From the NCBI GenBank assembly GCA_038501195.1, contig JBBPUQ010000007.1, positions 682,001-746,000 of the forward strand: a stretch of 64,000 nt of DNA, in the 5' to 3' direction. The notes beneath the pieces are model-generated. The model saw only the letters and a list, made by a program, of their open reading frames with translations. It was not told where the DNA came from and did not search any database. The DNA comes from Nemania diffusa (Eukaryota > Ascomycota > Sordariomycetes > Xylariales > Xylariaceae). Below, piece by piece: positions 1-10,532 of the stretch. The number at the start of each line of letters is the position of its first letter. Position 1 is the stretch's first letter. The position numbers were made by a program, and so were the translations under genes.

Positions 1-1902
1 GTGGTTTTGGGCGAAAACCTATTGGACCATTAGGAACATACGTGCAACTCACCAAGACCCAGTGGATGCCCATACTCGAGAGGTACTTTGGAAACAGTCT
101 GAGTGGGTTCATTGTGGAAAACAAACCAGACCAGGCACGTCTAATGGCCCACATGGACAGATTACGAATCCAAGGCTGTCCTGTCTTCATAGGGAAGGCA
201 TCACTAAACAACCTCAGAGAGCCTGATGCGAGGTTTGATACTATACTAAGGGTATTGAAGTTTGAAGACCAGCGTGTGCGTGATCATATGATTATTAATC
301 ACCATATTGAACAGACTCTCCTCATAGAGAGTCGTCCTGAGGCGGAAAATGTGATGTTCGATGGCCCGCCAGAAAATTCAGGGGCATGCCTTGCTCTTCA
401 GGACAAGAAAAGGGGTCATGGACTGCGAATTACAAACCTCCGCCAAAACCTCAACACAAACCCCATTACTCCCAATTTTGCCCAGAAGTCACGCATGAAG
501 ACGGATCAGGACAGCCAGGCCCATTACTTCAAGGATAGAATAGCAGAACTCCAAGATGAATACCGGGAGTTAGAAGGTTCAAGACGAACTGCCGAACAAG
601 CTGTCCAGCGCACCAGGCAAGCAACTGCTCAGCACCGCCAACGTAGTCGAGAGCTAGAGGCGGAGCATAAAAAGGCTAAAGTCAACAGAACTATGATTGC
701 GGAAGAGCTCGACGAGTTTGCAGGGGACGATGATAGACTACAAGGTTTACAAGATATTCTCAAAGAGTCGCAAGAGAAGAAAGATCACTATGGGAACCAG
801 TACGCTGAAGTTGCTATCAAAAAGCGTGAACTGAATTCAGGCGTGGAAACACTTAAGGAAGCGCTGAATAGCGCTAAAGCAGTATCTCGGGATCAGAAAT
901 TACTAGTGGCTAAGACCAAAGATAAGGTCGGCAGACTCAAGGAAACCAGACACATCGCTTTGACTGAGAAAAATATGGCCCACGAAAATCATGAGGTTGC
1001 GAAGCTCGGGAAAACACAGGCCGAAGGTTCCCGAGATCGCCAAGCCGAGTATGTTGAAGACTATATTAAGCAGGCCAGTCAGATCGCGCCGACTCGGGTA
1101 CATATCCCAGAAGGAGAGACCTATCACAGTATTGAACGCAAATACGATTCAATTCGCGAGCAGATCAGCAAGGTAAGACAGCAGATGGGCGCCACCGAGG
1201 AACAGATCAACACCCGGGCCACACAAGCTACTCAAGAGTACCGCGATGCCAAGGATGGTGTTAAGAATATCCAGATGACGTCAGACTCTCTTAAAAAGGC
1301 ATTGATGGATCGTCTAGCAAAATACCGAGAATTCCAGAGGCACGTATCGGCGCAGGCACGATGCAATTTTGGCTACCTCCTCAGTGAACGTGGGTTTCGG
1401 GGTCAGCTCCTTCTCGACCATAGGGCCCGGAAGCTCGAGGTGATCGTTGAGCCAGACAAAACGCGAGAGAACGGACAGGGACGAAACACGAAGACCCTTT
1501 CGGGCGGCGAAAAGTCCTTCTCGTCTATCTGTCTCCTTCTCGCCATCTGGGATGCCATGGGCTCTCCATTGCGCTGTCTCGACGAATTCGATGTCTTCAT
1601 GGATAACGTCAACCGTGCGATCAGCACCAACATGCTTGTAAGTGAAGCGTCTACCGTACCTCATCATGATTATGAACGTCATACTAACCAAGTCGGTAGA
1701 TCGGCGCTGCCCGTCGCTCTGTGGGTAAACAGTTCATCCTTATTACACCCAACGCTATTGAGGGTAGAGCGAAGCTCGATAAAGATGTCAAGATAATCAG
1801 GTATGGATTCTTCGAACTCGAACACAGAAACTTTTCAGCAACTAACCTGCCGACAGGCTTACGGATCCCCGGCAACAACGTCTCCCTGAGATGATTCAGT
1901 AA
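1..1902 (+). CDS. SMC6: SMC6, structural maintenance of chromosomes protein 6 (C-terminal part, gene cut by window edge)
   Basis: ATPase subunit of the nuclear Smc5/6 complex, which acts in recombinational repair and resolution of joint DNA molecules. The frame is open to the window edge, with PIGPLG just inside it, a pattern of SMC6 at the end of the first coiled coil, so the N-terminal head lies upstream. About 593 residues are visible: hinge-side region, a long Q/E/K-rich coiled coil, then the C-terminal head with the ABC signature LSGGEKSF (near base 1497) and the Walker B/D-loop stretch CLDEFDVFMD. Coding exons are 1-1637, 1700-1800 and 1857-1902. Introns 1638-1699 (branch CTAAC) and 1801-1856 (branch CTAAC) keep phase, and the last exon gives the typical SMC6 ending RLTDPRQQRL shortly before TAA. 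Without the second splice that ending is lost. It converges with COQ9. Confidence 0.95.
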
Positions 1903-2349
1903 TTAAATGCACGTTTCGTCTGTATTCCAGGAATGCCCGGCATGGATCGAATATGACTTGTTATGGGCGTTGAGGAACTGGCGTCTGGGAAGTCAGCGAT
2001 GGCTCATGAAAACTAAGTGTCTAGGCTAGCTAGCAATTGTTGCTTGAAACTTCCTTTCGGCTGTTGTGGACATGAGTCTCTGGCGACATGGCAATGGGCA
2101 TAGAGTAGAGAGTGTAGAAAAAGAGGCGTCATGCCAGTCTTCGGCTATATGGGTTTATAGGTAGGAGAGCGCCTATCCGATACATAGTATGGGCATTTGC
2201 CGCTGTTCCTATTCGTACATGTGACGCATGGTTTTCGGGAAACCTGGGCAGATAATATTGATACAGAAGTATACATATACATTATACAGTCATGCCTAAT
2301 GAGGGCTTACCAGGCCCTTCCTCTCCAAAACTACTCTCTTTCCCCTCGG
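1903..2349. other. Spacer between convergent SMC6 and COQ9
   Basis: A 447-bp spacer holding the two 3' untranslated ends. No reading frame resembling a protein and no RNA gene are seen. Short TAGGTA-type motifs occur near 2158. Confidence 0.6.
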
Positions 2350-3239
2350 TCATATTCTCACGCCCTTGCTCCGCAATACATTCACGCCAGCCGAAGCAGT
2401 GAAGCTAAGCCACTGGGTGACATTCCCGACGGCGCCAGACACACTGCCGGCCGAGGCGAGGCGGCGCTGCAAGAAGGCGCGCGTATCGCCGAAGCCCGGC
2501 GACCTGTCGTTCGTCATGAAGAGCTCGGACGAAGCGTAGATTATGGACAAGCCGCCGCGCTTCGTGTACCACGTCGGGTCGACGGACGTGTCGCCTGCCT
2601 GGAAGTGGATCTCGTCGGCGAGGAGGGCGAGCTCGCGCAGCGAGGCCGGGACGTGGCTCGGTTGGGCCATTATGGCCAGGGCCTGGGGAAGGAGAGATCT
2701 GTCAGTCTGTGGACGGAGGTTACGACGATAACCGAGCCGCTGGAAACGGCTCGGCGGGCGGGCGGGCTGGCTCATACCTCTTGCCACCGGTGGTTTATGT
2801 CCCGATTCCCTAGCAATCTCTCCCACGTCAACCGCTCCACGCGGGCTGGCACGGTGGTCGCCGCCGCCGCCGCCGCCGCCGCATCCCCGGAGAAGATGGC
2901 GTCGCGCCTCGGCGCGAGGGCCTCCCGCTGCGTCACCAGGTGGTACCGGATCAGGCTGAAGGGGCCCTCGGGCAGCAGGTTCGTGCTGACGTCGGGGTAG
3001 CCGGCGTCGCGGGCGCCGAGGGACAGGGCGTGCTGCGTGAAGCCGTGCTCGGGCACGTGCGCGTAGGCGGCGGCGAGGATGGCCTGCTCGCTCGCGTTGA
3101 AGACGCCCGCGGGCGCCGGGTGGTCGTAGGAGTGGTAGGTCTGCGCACGGGGGAGGGAGCGGGCTGCCGGCTTTGCTAGGTGCGGCAGCGGCGGGCGCCG
3201 GAGCAGTGTTAGGCGGGTGAGGGCCCTTGATGGCGCCAT
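2350..3239 (-). CDS. COQ9: COQ9, ubiquinone biosynthesis protein (mitochondrial)
   Basis: Lipid-binding TetR-like protein of the mitochondrial CoQ synthome, needed for Coq7-dependent hydroxylation in ubiquinone synthesis. Two coding exons: 3239-2778 and 2682-2350, with a 95-nt intron that opens GTATGAG and ends CCCCAG, phase 0; the product is 264 aa. The start at 3239 gives an Arg/Leu-rich presequence suited to mitochondrial import; an in-frame ATG 50 codons upstream lies in AT-rich sequence and is less likely. COQ9 hallmarks are the stretch AEQA-like helix (SEQAILAAAYAHVPEHGFT), then AQPSHVPASLRELALLADEI, AGDTSVDPTWYTKR and the C-terminal TASAGVNVLRSKGVRI. A run of eight alanines from a GCC-type repeat (about 2864-2884) interrupts the middle of the protein. 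The long plus-strand frame over this gene is a GC-rich shadow. Confidence 0.93.
2862..2885 (-). repeat. GCC trinucleotide run encoding polyalanine in COQ9
   Basis: An uninterrupted GCC/GGC triplet run lies inside COQ9 exon 1 and encodes eight consecutive alanines. Triplet runs of this kind change length by slippage; it is in frame and does not break the gene. Confidence 0.85.
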
Positions 3240-3599
3240 TGTATGGTAGCGTATTAAGGTATGTTGGTATATACCGGTCTGTACGTATGTACTCTGTATA
3301 ACAACGGGTATGGTATGTATACTGTAAGATGAATTGAATGTGGCGTGGAGCCTGTCGATCGTCAAAATGCCGGGCTTCGAGAAGCTCAAAATCGTATCAT
3401 GTGAATTTGATCGATCGGTACCAATTAATTGACCTACTTCGGGCGGGACGATTCGAGGTTTCTGTTTCAGGGATTGAACAACCAGTAAACACTTAACATA
3501 GTTAGCTTGATGTAGTAAAATACATACGCAGTATGTATGTACCTAAAGGCCCGATACTGTATACAGTATATTTCTCGGTGCCAATGCATGCACCAGCCA

Positions 3600-3720
3600 C
3601 TCCAGCCGGAGACCACCAATTCGTAGGTATACCTATTAACCTCAGATACCGCCCGCGCACCGCGCCCCGCTGCCCCACGTTTCTAGGTACCTATGTAGAC
3701 TAGGTAGGTAGATAGGTTAT
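3600..3720. repeat. Dense TAGGTA/TACCTA motif cluster
   Basis: Close-packed copies of TAGGTA, TACCTA and their palindromic fusions (TAGGTACCTA-like) lie upstream of COQ9. The same motif recurs in nearly all spacers of this window and is almost absent from exons. Confidence 0.6.
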
Positions 3721-4859
3721 GTATTTACGTAGACAGATCTAGAAATACATATATCTAGCACCATACTTTAATGTCTTCTATATGTATTTATTCACAGCTT
3801 CCGTGAGATGTGACCGGGTCCTCATTCTCTTATCTAGGTCCTCTCTACGCATATTCCATCCTTGCTAGACATATAGGCAGCCGAATCATCATCACTAAAC
3901 ACAGTTGTCCAAGCCACACATCTCGGTATAATAATACCTACACCAGGGTCAAGCAACTTAGGATACCCCAGCTCTCTTCAATGTTAAAATAAAATAGAAA
4001 AGTAAATGAAAGCAATTCCTATATTCAGAAAAGGAGGTAGATTAATGGATCCGGAAATACCTACTCAGTTGCTTTGCTGTTACCGGTAGGGACCTTTTCA
4101 CACCTCCTCAACTTGAATTCACGGCCATCGATTAACTCCACTAGCCTTCCTTCCTCCCTTTACGACCTATTCGTATTAACTTATCGGCAAGAACCTCTGC
4201 CCAGGTTGGTAGGCTAAGGCAGGGGTTTTGTGTATCATTGAGGTGCGTAGACCAGGGGTCAATGAAGTGACTCAACACCTGCCTACAGATATACCCGGCT
4301 TGATAATGCGATTGGCAGAAAGGGCACGAGGGAATGCTGGGTGAACCACATATGGCATGGACGTGTTGTATTCTATCTGCAACTAATCCTCATGCGGAAC
4401 ATGTTCACAGAGAATTGGCTCTGTCCGGCCCCCACAGAATACATACCTCCTGCAAGGGCTTTTAGTACGCATCTACCTACTTACATATGCGTACACAACA
4501 GCCTACCTACAGTAGGTAATTACAGTAGGTAATTAATGAGAGATTTGGCTTCGTTCACGTGGTGCTAACAATGCGTCCCAAGCGAACCACTGGCTATTTC
4601 GGGCTGTCAGTACACTCAGGTATCGACACCTAACTAGATATACTGCTTTAACGAGTGACGAAGCTCGGATACTTAGCTACCTGGCATCCTCGCACGTCTG
4701 TCCGCCCTTCTTTGGCGGGGGGTTAGTGAGGCACCCATGGAAACTACAGTGCCACTCGGGTCTGTTGTTACTCGTCCTTAGCAATAACACGGCCCTGTAG
4801 ACGGCTAGCCGGGACTTTTACGGGGGAAGCCCCAAGGCCATAGTTGCTCATTGTGCTCC

Positions 4860-5400
4860 ATGGTCCCCTTTTCGTTATCAAGACAGTGTTACACGCCCAG
4901 GATCAGAGCTGGGACTAGGATATGCTGTGCGTGTTCTTCATCAAACACGTCCATTCGTAATGACGGGTCTTCATAGGCTAGGTCCTAAGTTCGGTGAGGA
5001 AATGTGCGTAGGATGATAATGCCGATTTATAATTGGGAAATATTCCTAAAACTAATACAGTCTAGGACAGGTATGGGGGGTCGTCAGCTTCCACAAGCAT
5101 AGGTTCTTAAGTACCACTATCTCTGCATTACCTACCCCAAGTTTGGGTGAGCAGTCAGGGTGGTTGCCTGCTGGCCTGCGGATGTCTTCCCAGTGGTTCT
5201 TGATTGAGCTTAGTACTCTGGCTCTTTCTGGATAGGTATCGTTGACGCCTTCGAAGCAGACAAATAGGAGCCCGCTCCACAATGAGGTTTTCTGGGTCGA
5301 TCCCGTGCTGAGATACAGTCAATGGAATTCCCAGAGCTCCCATGGTGGTCATTCCGGAAGGCAGTCGAGCAGGGGTTATAATGATCACAGCCAAGCAGGC
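4860..5400 (-). pseudogene. Possible decayed gene fragment, family unknown
   Basis: Several overlapping minus-strand frames contain protein-like but mutually out-of-phase stretches, for example PLTVSQHGIDPENLIVERAP, then LSSIKNHWEDIRRPAGNHPD and LKNLCLWKLTTPHTCPRLY. The last recalls the N-lobe of fungal kinase-like proteins, but I cannot confirm this. Frames end quickly, no start or splice set joins them, and the region is embedded in AT-rich sequence. It may equally be chance. Confidence 0.2.
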
Positions 5401-8400
5401 TCTTGGTTGACAAGGAGTTTGTTCGCCTCCTGGCGGTGAGATTACCTTCGTCCCAATCGATTGTGGGGGGGCTACACTTTTGTCGACCGTCGCCCCAAAT
5501 ACTAGTAGCTATGCAGGCTTTGGTAAAGGGTGTGCTCGACAGAGCCTTCTCACATCGAGCGAGGTGACACTCGAGACTGACACACTACGGACTCTCCGCG
5601 ACGAGATTTTTGCTTTACCGCAGCTATCGCCTATATATATAAGTATATATATAAGTACAAAGTGAAAGATCGTTTATCCAACGCAAAGCACTCGCAGACC
5701 TTAGTATGTAGTGTAGGTATATCTAGTGGTTGTGCTGTTGGTTGGCATGATGCAAGCTAAGGTAGCAGATAATATAGGTGGCGTCTTGCTTGCAGACAGG
5801 CTGCCCAACGAGTATGTTATTTTTTGCTGATGCTCATCTCACATGCGATAAAATCTGCACTGTGATGTCTCCCTTTGGGTTAAATGCTGACTTATGTTCC
5901 AAGGGGGCTACTGCGTAGATACTGCATATGAGTAGTTCTGTAGGGCTATTGTGTTCCTCGAATACTTATTCGGTCTCTACGTCTGCGTATGACGGCATCG
6001 GGGCCGAGAGCAATCGATTTTCTGGTGTTCTTTCATCTTTCGCGCCTGTGTCACAACATAATCCCTAGTCTAGGACTTAAGAGCATGATGGGCTACACGC
6101 TTTAGGTACTGCGTACACGATAAGTACTAACCCAGTATTGCCGTTAAGTACAGTACGTGGTTCGTTACTACATACAGCTGTGTCTCGTTAATACAGAGCC
6201 CTGCAGATCTGATTCAGCCTCCTGTGCGTAGACTCTATCGCTAGGTATTTCTAGGTATACCTACTTAATGTTAGCGTATTCGAAAGGTGTGCACCCCTTT
6301 TCCAGGCCTATAATTCGATAGAAGTCAACATCGAGCTATCTTTTGAAGTGCAGTCATATTCACCGCTCCGAATTGGAGAAGGGAGGATAACATTTACTTT
6401 GTGCTAGAATTATGCCTTCAACCAAAATTGACTGAAGTGTGAGTTGATGGACTGGGGCCCAAGTCAATGATGGCGCAGCCAGATGAGGTTGTCCATTAGA
6501 ACTAACAAAATTGAATACCTAGAACAAGTACATAGAATGGTCGATACTAGTCATTCAAGAAACTATGTACACGAGGGAATGGTTATTGATCTTCATCCCC
6601 TCTAGAGGAGGCATATTGCTCTCTCTAACTCTACTAATACTAGCTAGCCGAGAACATATTATGGTCGTATAATTATTACTTGTCCTAGCGGTAGCTACCT
6701 CGTTTGATATGGTATACTTGTACATGTAGGTCTATTAGTGGCACTACGTAATAAAAACTAACCATAAGTACATAAGGTACCCAAGTGATTCACCTGTCAG
6801 ATCCCATCAAATATGAATTTCTTAGTTTCTTTCAGCGGCTTGACAGCAGCAGTAGCATAAATTAGAGAACTATATAAAACCTTATTGTAGTGTATTTAAT
6901 ACAAAGTCAGTTAGTGGTATTGATGAACATTTTCCCCAAGTAATTAAAATTGGGATAAAAATATAGCAAAAGGATTGATTCCCATGATTATACTTCCATA
7001 ATTACCGCCATAAATTATTACGGTTAATTCTTAAACTTGTTGGTGTAGCCAAGGAATATGGACACCGACAAGCCTCCTCTAAACATGCAATAGGCACCCT
7101 ACATGTTACCATCTAGATCGTATTAGGAATGGTTACTATTTAATCTATAGAGCTACCTCTACATGAATAGTTGGGTGAATACTAAATATATATAGTTTAA
7201 TAACTGCGGTCGGCGGATTTAGTTATCAATAGGTACCTAGGTAATACCTTGTAAGTAACTATGATGATTGATGGTATGTATGTTAGGCATTTTGCGCCAC
7301 GTGACAAGAGAAAGGACAAATTTCAACAATAGTTACCAGTATACTAGGCAGAACAGTGTACATGATTCACAGACGAGTGCTAGGAAAGGTTAGCTATATG
7401 ATATATATCCTATCAACCCCATGTTAGTCATATCTCAATATCAATTATTCCTTGGGACTCCATTTGACTCTACTCATCTCTAGGTATTTGTATCCGTGCT
7501 AGTTTGAGATCCGAATAAGATGACAAGCCCAAGGAAAGCATGTGGTAGAGCACGGGTAAGGATTGAGATACCTAGCATACTGAGATACGTGGTGGAGACT
7601 GAAACCCACAACCATGGTAAGAAATCAGGGTAGAATCCTACAATCCTTCTTCTACTTACCTATAAAATAGCGTCCATTTATTTATTTATTTATATATATA
7701 TTTCATCCGAAAGCAAGCCTATAGTTGTAGCATAGGTACATAGAGTACATCGGCTATCCGGCTTTGATTTGATATGTGCTGCGGCAGCACACAAGCCATG
7801 TCTCATCTAAATGCAGTATAAGAGATACAACTTACTGTATCTATGTGATGTGTGGCCTCATAGTACCAAGGCTAGACTCAGATGTCAACTAACTACATAG
7901 GTAGTTAACAAAAGAGGGGATAATGGTTTCAAAGAACCTAAGAATAACGTGACAGGAGCTCTCTGCTATAAGACCGGGTTATTACAGAGCGCTTTCTAGG
8001 ATGTAGGTATATAAATGGAGCTGCCGACACAACGACTTGCAACCGAACACGACTCGAGTGGTCGAGGCAACATTGTACCTACTGTAGGTAGCTGCATTGT
8101 AACTAGGCCGGAAATAGAATATATCCCTATGGAGAAGGATGGAGAAAGCATGCGGGTCCCTGAATCTGCAAGATGCTGAACCACAGTAAAACCGGTATGC
8201 AAGCTGATAGGCAGGCCACCTGCAATTATGTCGACCCGCTTAGCACCATATAGATATTTGATTGGCTATCTGCATGTATATAGGCTCGCCAAGAGGTACA
8301 ATAGGAACTTACCTAGTGTAGGACCGTAGGTACTGTAGAGACAGTACTTACACATAGGTATTGAACGTCCATGTCGCCCTGGGGTACGGCACGGGGGTAT

Positions 8401-8540
8401 CTGTAGGCTGAGGTACCTACTTAGTAGGGGTGCCTCCCACCTCCACTTACGGCCAAGCTGCCAATAAACTGGATACCCATAGGTGTTTCTAGCATGCCAT
8501 AGGTCGGTACGGACAAGTAAACGGAAAGGTCTCCATTAAA

Positions 8541-10532
8541 AAAATTCTAACCCATCTTTGCTCCGTAGAGTCTCCCGTCGGCCATATTATCAAATTTTCA
8601 CGCATTTCCGTTTTTGCCAGGCTGCATCGTCCTGCGACAAGGCAAACCATTCTACTGTAAGTACCAGTCTAGAGTCTAGACCGACACGGTACCTACTAAC
8701 ATTTCTGACGCGTCTTACTCGTTCACCCCTGAACACTACCCATTTCGTTTTCGATACTCTCGCGCGCGCGCGTCGGCCTACTTACTTACCTACCTACTCA
8801 CTGAGCGAGCGGGACACAAAGGACAACTGACGACGCACAAGACTATTCAGCCAGCCTAGTTCTAGCTACCCACAGCTACCGACCAGGCGCACCTACCTAG
8901 TGTATTCTGTAATTTAAGCTCTAGGTACATAGGTACTAGAAAGGTAGCTGACAGACTCCGACCGAGCGACCGAACGTGCCGTGACGTTTCCCACCCACCA
9001 TCAACGTCTCCGTCTCTGCCATTGCCCTCGTTACCGGCCTAAGCCCTACCTAACCTGCAGAACGGAGTAGCTTAGGTACAGAATACTGTACGGACAGGGT
9101 GTTCGTCGTCCACTCACTCACTCATTTCCCTTGCCCATTGGAGGAGCATCACGTATCGCAAACAAAGCTCGCAAGAGTCGTGCGTGTGTACTACTACCTA
9201 CCTACCTCCCTACCTCTACTCTACCCTCTTCTGGCCTGTGTCTCCTACGGTACTTCATCGCCATCACCTCTGCCCAGCGCATCATCTTGGTTGCCTCACG
9301 AGGTTGCCTTTCTCAGGTACGTGTGTCTCTCTACATACCTACTACCACTACTACGGCTGCGTTCTTGCTGCTCCATCGAGTCGCACCACGGCCTTATCTG
9401 AGGTCGCATATGCGCCCGACTCTCCTACCTTACTCTGCATGATCCATAATCCGCCCTCTTCCATTGCACGCACGCGCTAGCACATCTACATATACACACA
9501 TCTCTCTGCACACATACATACATACATACCTACTCTGTATACATACACATGTGATACGCAATGCGATGCGCATAGTGTACTGTACGGTATGTTATTCACA
9601 TATGACTATCGACACGCGTTGCGCGCCGCCAGTGTTTGCGGATCATCTCTGGAGACCAAACAAATTGGTATCGCCTTGCGGACCCGTTCTCCATCCTAGC
9701 CTAACACCCGATCCAACTCTACCCGCCTTCCAGTGAGTGCTACATACATACGTGCATACATACCGTACATACCATACACACACTCAGCCAGCCTTATTGC
9801 GTGCAATAGCTACCGTTGCGTTGTTGCCCGTTGCTCGCATTGTGTTCCCATGTCTGCTTCCCCCCCTTCCCCCAGCTCCTCCGGCCATGACACCACTACC
9901 TACCTACTTGCAACCTACTGCCTACTGCCTACTACCTCCCCTCCGCGGTACCTACATCAGGCAGGCTGCCACTGCCACTGCCGCTGCCACTGCCAGTCTC
10001 TACCTCGTGTTACCTACTGCTACATACCTACCTGCTGTTGCGGTTTGGCGCCAGGCTGGACTGGATGGCCCCCAATCCCGATGGAGGCCTATGCAGAAAG
10101 CATGATGAGCCACACAATATGCACAGGGGCATGGCGGCGCACCTCATAGACACCACCGGCTTATACGGCTTTTCTCATGCATCGTCCTCCAAGGTACCCT
10201 TGGTACCTCGCTCCCCTTCAGCACCCGCAGCGCAACCACAGTACAGAAGAAGCCCTGTCCGGCCTCTCCTGTTCTGTGCTATCCGTGTCCTGTCCTCTCT
10301 CACCCCATTCCTAGTCCTCCCCCAACACCCGCATAATGACCGACTCCTTGTCATTTCTGAAGGCTTGCTCACCCCTCCATACAGATTACACAACAACCAG
10401 AGCGCTGCTTCTATTGGTGCTGTCATATCCTAAAGTCCGTACTGTTTAGGGAAAAGAAAAGATTTTTTTTTCTCTTTTTGAAAGGCAGCGAAGTAGGACA
10501 AGAAATCATATCCTCCTATCAACCTGGATACC
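8541..10532 (+). promoter_or_regulatory. Pyrimidine-rich upstream region of the SR/RRM gene
   Basis: The plus strand is markedly C+T-rich from about 8541 to the start codon at 10533, with many CCTACCTA units, a (CG)6 run at 8761-8772 and a CATA tetranucleotide run at about 9512-9530. Overlapping short frames here encode only low-complexity T/Y/P-rich peptides and lack family resemblance. Such pyrimidine-rich DNA is usual for promoters and leaders of highly expressed fungal genes, so this is read as promoter plus 5' leader. The transcription start cannot be placed. Confidence 0.45.

Larger units (their letters stand above)
3240..8540. other. Gene-poor AT-rich region between COQ9 and the SR/RRM gene
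   Basis: About 5.3 kb with no credible gene; the longest open frames are under 90 codons. It holds many TAGGTA/TACCTA motifs (for example 3600-3720, 8250-8420) and a strongly AT-rich block at about 6830-7260. Weak coding-like strips occur on the minus strand at about 4860-5400 (stretches such as NHWEDIRRPAGNHPD and CLWKLTTPHTCPRLY in one frame and PSLRMDVFDEEHAQHILVP in another), but frames shift and stop, so at most this is a decayed gene fragment. No transposon ends or terminal repeats were recognised. Confidence 0.5.

Noticed and set aside
2197..3000. 267-codon plus-strand frame
   Set aside because: Antisense to COQ9, which has clear family motifs and a phase-consistent intron.
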